A stretch of DNA of 64,000 nucleotides from Corynebacterium alimapuense (GTDB lineage: Bacteria; Actinomycetota; Actinomycetes; Mycobacteriales; Mycobacteriaceae), in NCBI RefSeq assembly GCF_003716585.1, contig NZ_PTJO01000003.1, positions 567,554-631,553 of the forward strand. The letters run 5' to 3'. The position numbers were made by a program, and so were the translations under genes. Below are positions 1 through 8,559 of the stretch, piece after piece (the stretch's first letter is position 1; each line of letters starts with the position of its first letter). The notes under the pieces were generated by a model. It saw nothing but the letters and a program-made list of their open reading frames with translations, was not told the DNA's origin and made no database searches.

Positions 1-1133
1 ACACCGTCGACGTCGGCGCCGCTATCGCCCGCATCGGTTCCGGAGCCCCGAAGAAGGCTGAGCCGGCCAAGAAGGCCGAGCCCAAGCCGGAACCCAAGCC
101 AGAGCCAAAGGCTGAGCCGGCTAAGAAGACCGAGTCCAAGCCGGAACCCAAGCCGGAACCGAAGGCTGAGCCGGCCAAGAAGGCCGAGTCCAAGTCCAAC
201 AACGACAACGTCCCGTATGTGACTCCGCTGGTCCGCAAGCTTGCTGACAAGCACGGCATCGATCTGTCCACGGTTGAAGGCACCGGAGTTGGTGGCCGAA
301 TCCGCAAGCAGGACATTTTGGCTGCTGCCGAGGGTGGCGCTGAAACCAAGGAAGCTCCGAAGGCTGAGCACTCCAACTGGTCGACCAAGTCTGTCGACCC
401 GGCCAAGGCTGAGCTGATCGGTACGACCCAGAAGGTCAACCGTATCCGCGAGATCACCGCAAAGAAGATGGTCGAGTCACTGCAAACCTCTGCACAGCTG
501 ACTCACGTCCAAGAAGTCGATATGACTCGGGTCGCGGAGCTGCGCAAGTCCAACAAGGCTGCGTTCCAGAGCAAGCATGGTGTGAACCTGACCTACCTGC
601 CGTTCTTCATCAAGGCAGTCGCCGAGGCTCTGGTCTCTCACCCGAACGTCAATGCGTCTTATAACGCAGAGACCAAGGAAATGACCTTCCATGCGAAGGC
701 CAACATCGGTGTCGCTGTGGATACCCCACAGGGCCTGCTGGTTCCGGTTATCAAGGATGCCGGAAGCAAGACGCTGCCGGAGATCGCTCAGGAGATCGTT
801 GCCCTGGCCGAGCGTGCGCGTACTCGTAAGCTGCGCCCGGATGATCTCTCCGGAGGTACCTTCACGGTGACCAACATCGGCTCTGAAGGTGCACTGCTGG
901 ATACCCCGGTTCTGACCCCGCCGCAGGCTGGCATTCTGGGTACCGCGGCCATCGAGAAGCGCCCGGTCGTTGTCACCGATGACGGCGTGGACTCCATTGC
1001 GATCCGTCAGATGGTCTACCTGCCCTTCACCTACGACCACCAGGTCGTCGATGGTGCTGATGCAGGCCGCTTCATCACCACCATCAAGGATCGTCTCCAG
1101 ACGGCTGATTTCAAGTCTGATCTGGAACTCTAG
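1..1133 (+). CDS. aceF: Dihydrolipoamide acyltransferase E2 subunit (5' end outside window)
   Basis: E2 core of a 2-oxoacid dehydrogenase complex; it transfers the acyl group from lipoyl-lysine to CoA. The reading frame is open from base 3, so the true start lies upstream; the first residues ([14 protein letters not shown]) look like the end of a lipoyl domain. A Pro/Glu/Lys/Ala-rich linker made of 18-residue repeats follows, then the E3-binding domain ([19 protein letters not shown]) and the catalytic domain with the HxxxDG active-site motif (DHQVVDG) near the C-terminus. In corynebacteria this E2 is usually called aceF (older name sucB) and is shared by pyruvate and oxoglutarate dehydrogenase activities. 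lipB and lipA, which install its cofactor, lie downstream. Confidence 0.93.
   Translation, partial: TVDVGAAIARIGSGAPKKAEPAKKAEPKPEPKPEPKAEPAKKTESKPEPKPEPKAEPAKKAESKSNNDNVPYVTPLVRKLADKHGIDLSTVEGTGVGGRIRKQDILAAAEGGAETKEAPKAEHSNWSTKSVDPAKAELIGTTQKVNRIREITAKKMVESLQTSAQLTHVQEVDMTRVAELRKSNKAAFQSKHGVNLTYLPFFIKAVAEALVSHPNVNASYNAETKEMTFHAKANIGVAVDTPQGLLVPVIKDAGSKTLPEIAQEIVALAERARTRKLRPDDLSGGTFTVTNIGSEGALLDTPVLTPPQAGILGTAAIEKRPVVVTDDGVDSIAIRQMVYLPFTYDHQVVDGADAGRFITTIKDRLQTADFKSDLEL
57..197 (+). repeat. 54-bp in-frame tandem repeat in aceF linker
   Basis: Two full copies (57-110 and 111-164) and a partial third encode an 18-residue unit AEPAKK(A/T)E(P/S)KPEPKPEPK. This is the flexible linker between lipoyl and E3-binding domains. 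The copies differ by only a few bases, so copy number may vary between strains. Confidence 0.85.
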
Positions 1134-1156
1134 GGCACTAGAGCGCTTCTGACTTC

Positions 1157-1190
1157 ACCGCCATCCGGCTTCTGCTGGGTGGCGGTTTCG
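1157..1190 (+). terminator. Terminator after aceF
   Basis: Inverted repeat ACCGCCA (1157-1163) and TGGCGGT (1180-1186), followed by a short T-rich stretch, 24 bases after the aceF stop codon. It separates aceF from the gcv genes. Confidence 0.6.
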
Positions 1191-1221
1191 TCATATCTAC
1201 CTAGGCTGGCGAGACTAGCCA

Positions 1222-1227
1222 TATAAT
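1222..1227 (+). promoter_or_regulatory. Candidate -10 box for gcvP
   Basis: A consensus TATAAT lies 55 bases before the preferred gcvP ATG at 1283. No convincing -35 was seen. The implied leader of about 50 nt is too short for a glycine riboswitch, and none was recognised. Confidence 0.45.
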
Positions 1228-1282
1228 CAATGGCAGCCAGATCTTTCCATATCTCATGATGTCTGCAAGGAGCTCAACCCGA

Positions 1283-4153
1283 ATGACTCTCCCCCCGGTT
1301 ACTGATACTGCTTCCTACCTGGCCCGCCACTTGGGCCCTGATTCCGCCGAGGAGCAGGTCATGCTCAATCGGCTCGGCTACTCATCGATCAATGAGTTTG
1401 TCGACGCCGCCATCCCCGCCGATATCCGCGTGCCGAGCACTCCGGAGGTTGGCGAGGCTCTATCGGAAACCGAAGCCCAGGCTGTACTGCGCTCCTACGC
1501 CGAGAAAAACGTCGTGCTTAAGGCCTTCTACGGCCAAGGCTATTCCGATACCATCACCCCGCCGGTCATCCGCCGTGGTGTCGTCGAAGATCCGGGTTGG
1601 TACACCGCCTATACCCCCTACCAGCCGGAGATTTCCCAGGGTCGGCTGGAAGCCCTGCTGAATTTCCAGACCATGATCTCCGAGCTGACTGGCCTTCCGG
1701 TTGCCAATGCTTCCCTTTTGGATGAGGCTTCAGCGGTCGCGGAGTCGATCGGGCTGATGTCGCGGGCGAAGAAGAAGGGTCGTCGGGTCATTCTCGACGC
1801 CCGCCTGCACCCACAGGTGTTAGCTGTGGCCTCCGAGCGAGCTCGCGCCATCGATCTTGAGGTCGAGATCACCTCTTTGACCGAGAACCTCGTCGGCGAG
1901 GATCTCTGCGGTGTGGTTATCGCCTACCCCGGCACCGAAGGCGATATCACCGACCCGCGTGGGGTGATTGAGGCCATCCATTCCCGTGGCGGTCTAGCCA
2001 CGGTGGTCACCGATCCGCTGGCACTGTTTCTCATTGAATCTCCCGGTGAACTGGGCGCGGACATCACGGTGGGTAACTCACAGCGGTTCGGCGTTCCGTT
2101 GTTCTACGGCGGACCGCACGCTGCTTTCATGGCCGTCACCGATGCTCTCAAGCGGCAAATGCCCGGACGCTTGGTCGGCGTATCCGTGGACGCCGATGGC
2201 ACTCCTGCTTATCGGCTGGCTTTGCAAACTCGCGAGCAGCACATTCGCCGTGAGAAGGCGACGTCCAATATCTGTACCGCTCAGGCGCTTTTGGCAGTAA
2301 CCGCCTCCATGTATGCCGTCTATCACGGCCCGGCAGGACTGAAGCTCATCGCCGAGCGAATCCACGGCCTGGCTACCGATTTCGCCGCCACCCTCCGCAG
2401 CGGTGGGGTTGAAGTTGTCCACGAGGGCTTCTTCGATACCGTCGCGGTGCGGGTCAAAGGTGGGGCGCAGGCGAGCGTCGATAAGTTGGCGGAAGCTGGA
2501 TACCTAGTACGTCCCATCGATGGCAACACCGTGGGTGTGTCCTTCGGCGAATCGGCGACGAAGGACGACGTCGCTAAGCTCGCGGCAGCTTTTTCCACCG
2601 CGGCGCCGAGCGAAGGATCCTCGGCTATCCCGAAAGCGTTGGTGCGCACCACCGAGACGCTGACCCATCCGATATTCGACTCGATTCACTCCGAGACCCA
2701 GATGATGCGCTACCTGCGCACTCTTTCGGACAAAGATCTCGCGCTCGATAGAACGATGATTCCGCTGGGCTCTTGCACGATGAAGCTCAATCCGACCGCG
2801 GGTATGGAGACCATTACGTGGCCGGAATTTGCCAATATTCACCCCTTCGCACCCGATGATCAGGCACGTGGCTGGATCGAATTGATCGAGGAGCTAGAAG
2901 GCTGGTTGGCTTCGGTGACCGGCTACGCCAAGGTCTCTGTACAGCCCAATGCCGGTTCCCAGGGTGAGCTGGCGGGTCTGCTGGCTATCCGTCGCTACCA
3001 TGTCTCCAACAATGATCTCGATCGCGATATCTGTCTGGTACCGGCTTCTGCCCATGGCACCAACGCGGCCTCGGCCACTCTGGCGAAGCTGCGCGTGGTC
3101 GTGGTGGCCACTGCCGAGGACGGTTCGATCAATCTGGATGACCTCGATGCCAAGCTGGAGAAGTACGGTCGCAACGTCGCCGCGATCATGATTACCTACC
3201 CCTCCACCCACGGCGTGTTTGAAGACACTGTCCGCACTGTTTGTGAGAAGGTCCACGCGATCGGCGGCCAGGTCTACATCGACGGTGCGAATATGAACGC
3301 CCTCACCGGTCTCGCTCAGCCCGGCGCGTTCGGCGGCGATGTCTCGCACCTGAACCTGCACAAGACTTTCACCATCCCCCACGGCGGTGGCGGCCCAGGT
3401 GTGGGTCCGGTCGCAGTGGCCGAGCACTTGGTCCCCTTCCTACCGACCAACCCCTTGGCCACCGACCCCAGCCAGCCTGCCACCACCGGCACCGGAGTCC
3501 CGATTTCTTCGTCGAAGTTTGGCTCTGCCGGAGTGCTACCAATCTCGTGGGGCTATATCGCGATGATGGGTTCTGAGGGACTGGCTAGGGCTTCAGCCAA
3601 TGCCATTCTCGGGGCAAACTACCTTGCTGCTGAGCTCACGGATTCCTTCCCGGTGCTCTACACCGGTGCCCATGGTCTGGTGGCCCATGAGTGCATCCTC
3701 GATTTGCGCGAACTGACGGCTCAGTCCGGAGTTACCGCCGCTGATGTGGCCAAGCGTCTGATCGATTATGGCTTCCACGCTCCTACCCTCGCGTTCCCGG
3801 TATCGGGCACCTTGATGGTCGAGCCCACTGAGTCCGAGGACTTGGCTGAGCTAGACCGGTTCATCGAGGCGATGCGTGGCGTGCGCGCCGAAATCCAAGA
3901 GATTATCGACGGTCGCATTGATTACCAGAGCTCCGTCCTGCACAATGCCCCCTTCAATGCGTTCTCCGTTTCCAACGACAAGTGGGATTATGCGTTTACC
4001 CGCGAGCAGGCAGCGTGGCCGGTTCCGGGTCAGCGCCGAGTGAAGTACTTCCCGCCGGTGCGCCGCCTCGATGAGGCCTTCGGCGACCGCAACTTCGTTT
4101 GTTCCTGCCCTCCCCCAGAAGCCTTCGATATCCACGACACCGAGGAGAACTAA
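1283..4153 (+). CDS. gcvP: Glycine dehydrogenase (decarboxylating), P-protein
   Basis: P-protein of the glycine cleavage system: a PLP enzyme that decarboxylates glycine and passes the aminomethyl group to lipoyl-GcvH. It is the long single-chain form of about 956 residues, with both homologous halves present. The PLP-lysine region is visible as HLNLHKTFTIPHGGGGPG in the second half. The start at 1283 is preferred over the in-frame ATG at 1256 because AAGGAG (1267-1272) sits at a good distance from it, and the protein then begins MTLPPV. gcvT follows after 4 bases and gcvH after that, so the three form an operon. No frameshift or missing region is seen. Confidence 0.95.
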   Translation: MTLPPVTDTASYLARHLGPDSAEEQVMLNRLGYSSINEFVDAAIPADIRVPSTPEVGEALSETEAQAVLRSYAEKNVVLKAFYGQGYSDTITPPVIRRGVVEDPGWYTAYTPYQPEISQGRLEALLNFQTMISELTGLPVANASLLDEASAVAESIGLMSRAKKKGRRVILDARLHPQVLAVASERARAIDLEVEITSLTENLVGEDLCGVVIAYPGTEGDITDPRGVIEAIHSRGGLATVVTDPLALFLIESPGELGADITVGNSQRFGVPLFYGGPHAAFMAVTDALKRQMPGRLVGVSVDADGTPAYRLALQTREQHIRREKATSNICTAQALLAVTASMYAVYHGPAGLKLIAERIHGLATDFAATLRSGGVEVVHEGFFDTVAVRVKGGAQASVDKLAEAGYLVRPIDGNTVGVSFGESATKDDVAKLAAAFSTAAPSEGSSAIPKALVRTTETLTHPIFDSIHSETQMMRYLRTLSDKDLALDRTMIPLGSCTMKLNPTAGMETITWPEFANIHPFAPDDQARGWIELIEELEGWLASVTGYAKVSVQPNAGSQGELAGLLAIRRYHVSNNDLDRDICLVPASAHGTNAASATLAKLRVVVVATAEDGSINLDDLDAKLEKYGRNVAAIMITYPSTHGVFEDTVRTVCEKVHAIGGQVYIDGANMNALTGLAQPGAFGGDVSHLNLHKTFTIPHGGGGPGVGPVAVAEHLVPFLPTNPLATDPSQPATTGTGVPISSSKFGSAGVLPISWGYIAMMGSEGLARASANAILGANYLAAELTDSFPVLYTGAHGLVAHECILDLRELTAQSGVTAADVAKRLIDYGFHAPTLAFPVSGTLMVEPTESEDLAELDRFIEAMRGVRAEIQEIIDGRIDYQSSVLHNAPFNAFSVSNDKWDYAFTREQAAWPVPGQRRVKYFPPVRRLDEAFGDRNFVCSCPPPEAFDIHDTEEN

Positions 4154-4157
4154 GACC

Positions 4158-5258
4158 ATGACCGAGCTACGCGAAAGCCCGCTGCACAGCCGCCATGACG
4201 CACTCGGCGCCACCTTCACTCCTTTCGGCGCATGGACCATGCCGCTGAAATATGGCAATGAGCTCGATGAGCATCGTGCGGTGCGCGCCTCTGCTGGTTT
4301 ATTCGATCTTTCCCACATGGGCGAAATCCGCGTCAGCGGCCCTGATGCAGGTGCGTTCCTTGATTACACGCTGATCTCCACGCTCTCGACTATCCCGGTG
4401 GGCAAGGCTAAGTATTCGATGATCGTCGGTGCCGATGGAGGCATCCTCGATGACCTGATCTCCTATCGTCTGGCAGATGAGGAATATCTGGTGGTGCCCA
4501 ATGCTGGCAACACCGATATCGTCTGGGAGAAATTCCTCGAGCGCGCAGCCGATTTCGACGTCGAGTTGGTCAATGAGTCTCTTGACACCGCGTTGATCGC
4601 GGTACAAGGGCCCAATGCGGAAGAGATCGTCGCCGCCTTGACTGCTGTGGAAGACGTTGAGACCGCTAGGTCCATGCGCTACTACGCAGCTGATCCAGTG
4701 ACTGTGGCCGGTATTCCCGCTCTGCTGGCGCGAACTGGATACACCGGCGAGGACGGCTTCGAGCTCTACGTCCCCAATGCTGATGCCCCCGCACTGTGGG
4801 ATGCATTGCTTAAGGCGGGGCAAGAATTCGATCTGCTACCCGCTGGCTTGGCTGCCCGTGATTCCCTCCGCTTGGAAGCTGGCATGCCGCTCTATGGCAA
4901 TGAGCTGAGCACCGAGATCACCCCGGTCGAGGCAGGCATGGGCATGGCCTTCAAGAAGAAGGTAGCGGACTTCGTTGGCCGTGAGCCGCTAGTGGGCCGT
5001 GAACCCGGCGCCCGAATCGTCGGATTGGTGGGCAAGGGCCGGCGAGCTGCCCGTGGGGGCGCACAGGTCTACCGCGGTGAGCAGCTGCTTGGCCAGGTCA
5101 CCTCAGGTCAGCCTTCGCCTTCACTTGGCTACCCCATCGCGCTTGCACTACTGGCAGGCGACATAGCTACCGGAACCGAACTAGAGGTGGACATCCGCGG
5201 CAAGCGCCATCCGTTCACCGTCGTTGATACCCCCTTCTACCAGCGCTCTAAGCGCTAG
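4158..5258 (+). CDS. gcvT: Aminomethyltransferase, T-protein of glycine cleavage
   Basis: T-protein releases ammonia from the aminomethyl-lipoyl arm of GcvH and gives the one-carbon unit to tetrahydrofolate. The 366-residue length is normal. Typical features are [14 protein letters not shown] near residue 40, the [14 protein letters not shown] segment in the middle, and a C-terminal barrel domain ending near PFYQRSKR. An upstream in-frame ATG (4071) would overlap gcvP by 83 bases; the ATG at 4158, four bases after the gcvP stop and behind GAGGAG, fits translational coupling. gcvH follows 47 bases downstream. Confidence 0.94.
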   Translation: MTELRESPLHSRHDALGATFTPFGAWTMPLKYGNELDEHRAVRASAGLFDLSHMGEIRVSGPDAGAFLDYTLISTLSTIPVGKAKYSMIVGADGGILDDLISYRLADEEYLVVPNAGNTDIVWEKFLERAADFDVELVNESLDTALIAVQGPNAEEIVAALTAVEDVETARSMRYYAADPVTVAGIPALLARTGYTGEDGFELYVPNADAPALWDALLKAGQEFDLLPAGLAARDSLRLEAGMPLYGNELSTEITPVEAGMGMAFKKKVADFVGREPLVGREPGARIVGLVGKGRRAARGGAQVYRGEQLLGQVTSGQPSPSLGYPIALALLAGDIATGTELEVDIRGKRHPFTVVDTPFYQRSKR

Positions 5259-5305
5259 TATTAAAAACCTGTCACACCATCACTTCTGCAAGGAGCACCC
5301 TGACA

Positions 5306-5695
5306 ATGGCAAACCTTCCCGAGAACTTCTCTTATTCCGAAGACCACGAGTGGATCGATGCACCCACTGACGTAGCCGCCGGAACCACCGTCAAGATGGG
5401 CATCACTTCCGTGGCCACTGATCGCCTCGGCGAGGTTGTCTTCGCTGAGCTTCCCGAGGTCGGCGATACTGTCACCGCCGGCGATACCTGTGGTGAGGTC
5501 GAATCCACTAAATCGGTCTCCGATCTCTACTCCCCAGTTACCGGTACCGTCACCGCGGTCAACGACGCAGTCCACGATGACTACGCCGTGATCAACTCTG
5601 ATCCCTTCGGTGAAGGCTGGCTCTTCCAGATCGAGGTCGACGAAGCAGGTCCGCTGATGAGCGCAGCTGAGTATTCAGCTGCCAACGGCATCTAG
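5306..5695 (+). CDS. gcvH: Glycine cleavage system H protein
   Basis: Lipoyl carrier of the glycine cleavage system that shuttles the aminomethyl group between P-, T- and L-proteins. It has 129 residues, the usual length. The lipoylation lysine lies in [13 protein letters not shown], and EDHEW near the N-terminus is typical of the family. AAGGAG stands about 10 bases before the ATG. It is the third gene of gcvP-gcvT-gcvH and is closed by a strong terminator, with the lipoate genes lipB and lipA directly downstream. Confidence 0.95.
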   Translation: MANLPENFSYSEDHEWIDAPTDVAAGTTVKMGITSVATDRLGEVVFAELPEVGDTVTAGDTCGEVESTKSVSDLYSPVTGTVTAVNDAVHDDYAVINSDPFGEGWLFQIEVDEAGPLMSAAEYSAANGI

Positions 5696-5710
5696 TTTTT
5701 CTACCCCATA

Positions 5711-5740
5711 CCCCGGCCGAGACAATCGGCCGGGGTTTTC
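5711..5740 (+). terminator. Rho-independent terminator after gcvH
   Basis: Perfect 10-bp stem CCCCGGCCGA / TCGGCCGGGG with a 5-base loop, followed by TTTT. It ends the gcv operon 15 bases after the gcvH stop. Confidence 0.9.
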
Positions 5741-5776
5741 GCGGTCTTTAGGCTCGCTAGTATTCTCGACTACATC

Positions 5777-6553
5777 ATGACTGCACCTCGCGAGCCTTTC
5801 TTCCCCGCCCACTTAGCCATCCGCGCTGATGCGGATACTCCATTAGAAATCCGTAGGCTAGGCAATGTCGACTATCTCAAGGCTTGGGAGCTCCAAAGCG
5901 AGTTGGCTCAGCAGCGTGCAGCCGACGAGATCGGCGATACGGTGTTGGTGCTCGAGCATCCCAGTGTCTATACCGCGGGAAAGCGCACTCAACCGGGCGA
6001 TCATCCCACTGATGGGCTTCCGATCATCGAGGTCAACCGAGGAGGTCGGATCACCTGGCATGGCCCAGGCCAATTGGTGGTTTACCCCATCATTAAGCTC
6101 GCTGAACCCATCGATGTTGTCGATTACGTCCGACGCTTAGAAGAAGCGGCTATTCACACCGTCCGCCACATTGGCGCAACCACCGCGGGCCGGATCGATG
6201 GGCGTTCTGGAGTGTGGGTGCCCGCGAGCACACAGGCGGCTGATCCATCTGCATCTGTACGCGATCGCAAAGTCGCTGCCTTGGGAATCCGAATCACCCG
6301 TGGGGTGACCATGCACGGGATGAGTCTCAACTGCAACAACACCCTCGATTACTACGAGCACATCGTTGCCTGTGGCATCGATGACGCCGATGTCACCACG
6401 CTGAGCCTCGAATTGGGCCGTGAAATCCAGGTGGGAGAGATGATCGATCCGCTTATCGACGCCCTCGATGCTGCCCTTTCTGGGCGACTTACCGTCGCCG
6501 ACCATAGTTTCGGCAGTGCCCCCGATCCGAACAAGTCTCGGACCCGAAAATAA
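5777..6553 (+). CDS. lipB: Octanoyltransferase LipB
   Basis: Transfers octanoyl from acyl carrier protein to the lipoyl lysine of E2 and GcvH apoproteins, the first step of lipoate synthesis. The 258 residues include the family motif [17 protein letters not shown], the lysine in KVAALGIRI and the catalytic cysteine in GMSLNC. A short extra segment (around [15 protein letters not shown]) precedes the lysine motif. It starts at ATG 5777, with TA-rich -10-like boxes at 5758-5766. lipA follows 45 bases downstream with its own likely promoter. Confidence 0.95.
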   Translation: MTAPREPFFPAHLAIRADADTPLEIRRLGNVDYLKAWELQSELAQQRAADEIGDTVLVLEHPSVYTAGKRTQPGDHPTDGLPIIEVNRGGRITWHGPGQLVVYPIIKLAEPIDVVDYVRRLEEAAIHTVRHIGATTAGRIDGRSGVWVPASTQAADPSASVRDRKVAALGIRITRGVTMHGMSLNCNNTLDYYEHIVACGIDDADVTTLSLELGREIQVGEMIDPLIDALDAALSGRLTVADHSFGSAPDPNKSRTRK

Positions 6554-6586
6554 CACGTGAATTTCACGGCGAATTTAGTTTCCACG

Positions 6587-6592
6587 TAGAGT
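6587..6592 (+). promoter_or_regulatory. Candidate -10 box, leaderless lipA
   Basis: TAGAGT ends 6 bases before the lipA GTG at 6599, with TTCACG at 6563-6568 as a possible -35 (18-base spacer). This spacing places transcription start at or beside the start codon. No Shine-Dalgarno sequence is present. Confidence 0.5.
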
Positions 6593-6598
6593 GATCTG

Positions 6599-7642
6599 GT
6601 GACTATCGCCCCTGAAGGACGCAAGCTACTTCGAGTGGAAAAGCGCAATGCGCAGACTCCAATCGAGACTAAACCCCGGTGGATTCGCAACGCGGTCAAG
6701 ACCGGTCCTCAATACGAGGATATGAAGCAACGCGTCGCTGGCGCATCGCTACATACCGTGTGTCAGGAGGCTGGCTGTCCCAATATTCATGAGTGTTGGG
6801 AATCACGGGAGGCAACCTTTTTGATCGGTGGTGCTAATTGCTCCCGCCGCTGCGATTTCTGCCAGATCAACTCTGCGAAACCCGAACCCTTGGATGTTGG
6901 CGAACCTCGCCGAGTCGCCGAGTCGGTTCGTGAGATGGAGCTAAATTACTCCACCATCACTGGGGTTACCCGCGATGACTTGGACGATGAAGGTGCCTGG
7001 CTCTATGCCGAGGTAGTGCGCCAGATCCACGAGCTCAACCCCCACACCGGGGTAGAAAACCTCGTCCCTGATTTCTCCGGTCGCCCGGAACTGTTGGCTG
7101 AGGTCTTCGAATCTCGTCCCGAGGTCTTCGCACATAACCTTGAGACCGTGCCGCGAATTTTTAAACGCATCCGCCCGGCTTTCCGTTACGAACGAAGCCT
7201 CGATGTCATCCGCCAAGCACGTGACTTCGGTCTAATCACCAAGTCGAACCTCATTCTCGGTATGGGAGAAACTCCGGAGGAAATCCGTGAGGCCTTAGTC
7301 GATCTGCAGTCTGCTGGCTGCGACATCATCACCATTACCCAGTATCTTCGTCCCGGTCCGATGTACCACCCCATCGATCGTTGGGTCCGCCCAGAAGAAT
7401 TCGTTGCTCATTCCGACTTCGCCCGCGAGATCGGATTTGGTGCCGTGATGTCCGGGCCGCTGGTGCGTTCTTCCTACCGCGCAGGCAAGCTCTATGCCGA
7501 GGCGATGAACTTCCGCGGGCTGGAAATTCCAGATAATCTCCACCACTTGGCAGAGGCCTTCCAAGGCAGCACGGACCAGGAAGCCACCACGTTGCTGGCT
7601 AAGTATGGCCCCTCGCAGGAGACCACAGTTACCTCACGTTAG
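6599..7642 (+). CDS. lipA: Lipoyl synthase LipA
   Basis: Radical SAM enzyme that inserts two sulfurs into protein-bound octanoyl chains to form lipoate. The 347 residues show both iron-sulfur cluster sites: the auxiliary cluster cysteines in [12 protein letters not shown] and the radical SAM CxxxCxxC in CSRRCDFC. The serine of RSSYRAG near the C-terminus is the remaining auxiliary-cluster ligand of the family. Translation starts at GTG 6599. It acts with LipB on AceF and GcvH encoded just upstream. Confidence 0.96.
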   Translation: MTIAPEGRKLLRVEKRNAQTPIETKPRWIRNAVKTGPQYEDMKQRVAGASLHTVCQEAGCPNIHECWESREATFLIGGANCSRRCDFCQINSAKPEPLDVGEPRRVAESVREMELNYSTITGVTRDDLDDEGAWLYAEVVRQIHELNPHTGVENLVPDFSGRPELLAEVFESRPEVFAHNLETVPRIFKRIRPAFRYERSLDVIRQARDFGLITKSNLILGMGETPEEIREALVDLQSAGCDIITITQYLRPGPMYHPIDRWVRPEEFVAHSDFAREIGFGAVMSGPLVRSSYRAGKLYAEAMNFRGLEIPDNLHHLAEAFQGSTDQEATTLLAKYGPSQETTVTSR

Positions 7643-7662
7643 GCGCGCGCGGGTGGCTCGCC

Positions 7663-7668
7663 TAGAGT
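7663..7668 (+). promoter_or_regulatory. Candidate -10 box, leaderless DUF4191 gene
   Basis: TAGAGT stands 7 bases before the ATG at 7676 with no ribosome binding site between, the arrangement of a leaderless transcript. Confidence 0.45.
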
Positions 7669-7675
7669 AGTTACC

Positions 7676-8467
7676 ATGGCAGATGCGAAGCAGAAGGCGG
7701 CCGCCAAGGCCGCAAAGTCGGAGAATAGGGCCGCCAAGCGGTCCAAATTCAGTCAGAGCTGGCGCCAGTTCTGGCAGGCCTTCAACCTCCAGCGCAAGCA
7801 GGATAAAAAGCTCATCCCGTTGATGCTGCTGGCTATCCTCGGCTTGGGCTTGGTGTTTTTCCTCATAGGTCTGCTCTTTAATGGCCAATGGCTCATGCTG
7901 TCGATCGGCATGACTGTAGGCCTAGCGCTGGCAATGTACATCTTCTCATCGCGACTGCAAAGCTCGATGTATGACCGGATGGGAGACACTCCGGGTGCGG
8001 CTGGCTGGACGCTGGAGAACATGCGCAACACCGTTGGTGTTGTTTGGCACACCAAGACCGCAGTGGCAGCAAACACTCAAATGGATACTGTCCATCGGGT
8101 GGTCGGAAACCCAGGTATCGTCCTCGTTGGCGAAGGCGCCCCGCACCGTGTCAAGCCGATGATGGCTCAGGTGCGAAAGAAACTTAACCGGCTAGCTGGG
8201 GATATCCCGGTTTATGAAATCCTCGTCGGTGAAGGCGAAGACCAAGTTACGTTGAAAAAGCTCCAGCGTACGATGCTGAAGTTCCCGCGAAACTACAAGA
8301 AGAATGATGTCTACAGCATCAACGCCAAAATCGAAGCGATGGACCGTATTGGCTCCACTGCTCCAGGTGCTGGCATGCCCAAAGGACCGATGCCCAAGGG
8401 TGCCAATATGGCTGGAATGAACCGCCGTATGAAGCGTGCTAATAAGCGCAAGGGTGGCGCCGAGTAG
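7676..8467 (+). CDS. DUF4191 family membrane protein
   Basis: Conserved actinobacterial membrane protein of unknown function that regularly follows lipA (the M. tuberculosis Rv2219 position). The 263 residues have a Lys/Ala-rich cytoplasmic N-terminus (AKQKAAAKAAKSENRAAK), two adjacent membrane helices around residues 45-85 (LIPLMLLAILGLGLVFFLIG and the following segment), and a soluble basic C-terminal part ending in a Met/Gly/Lys-rich tail. The family name comes from remembered similarity. Its position next to lipoate genes does not by itself indicate a role. Confidence 0.85.
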   Translation: MADAKQKAAAKAAKSENRAAKRSKFSQSWRQFWQAFNLQRKQDKKLIPLMLLAILGLGLVFFLIGLLFNGQWLMLSIGMTVGLALAMYIFSSRLQSSMYDRMGDTPGAAGWTLENMRNTVGVVWHTKTAVAANTQMDTVHRVVGNPGIVLVGEGAPHRVKPMMAQVRKKLNRLAGDIPVYEILVGEGEDQVTLKKLQRTMLKFPRNYKKNDVYSINAKIEAMDRIGSTAPGAGMPKGPMPKGANMAGMNRRMKRANKRKGGAE

Positions 8468-8482
8468 CTCTACCATTTCTCT

Positions 8483-8523
8483 AACACCCTGTGTTTCCCG
8501 GGCTTCGGGCAACGCAGGGTGTT
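8483..8523 (+). terminator. Hairpin terminator after DUF4191 gene
   Basis: Perfect 9-bp inverted repeat AACACCCTG (8483-8491) / CAGGGTGTT (8515-8523), with an internal CCCGGGCTTCGGG segment, 15 bases after the stop codon. The T-tract is weak. Confidence 0.65.
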
Positions 8524-8559
8524 CTGCTTATTTGGGCTTAGTCTGGCACGATAATAGCC

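Noticed and set aside
477-1040. 187-codon ORF antisense to aceF
   Set aside because: Shadow ORF inside a clear catalytic domain coding sequence.
1134-1282. Possible glycine riboswitch before gcvP
   Set aside because: The space between the aceF terminator and the ATG is under 100 bases and no conserved aptamer blocks were seen.
2894-3427. 177-codon ORF antisense to gcvP
   Set aside because: Shadow of a high-GC coding region; no start signal and no recognisable product.
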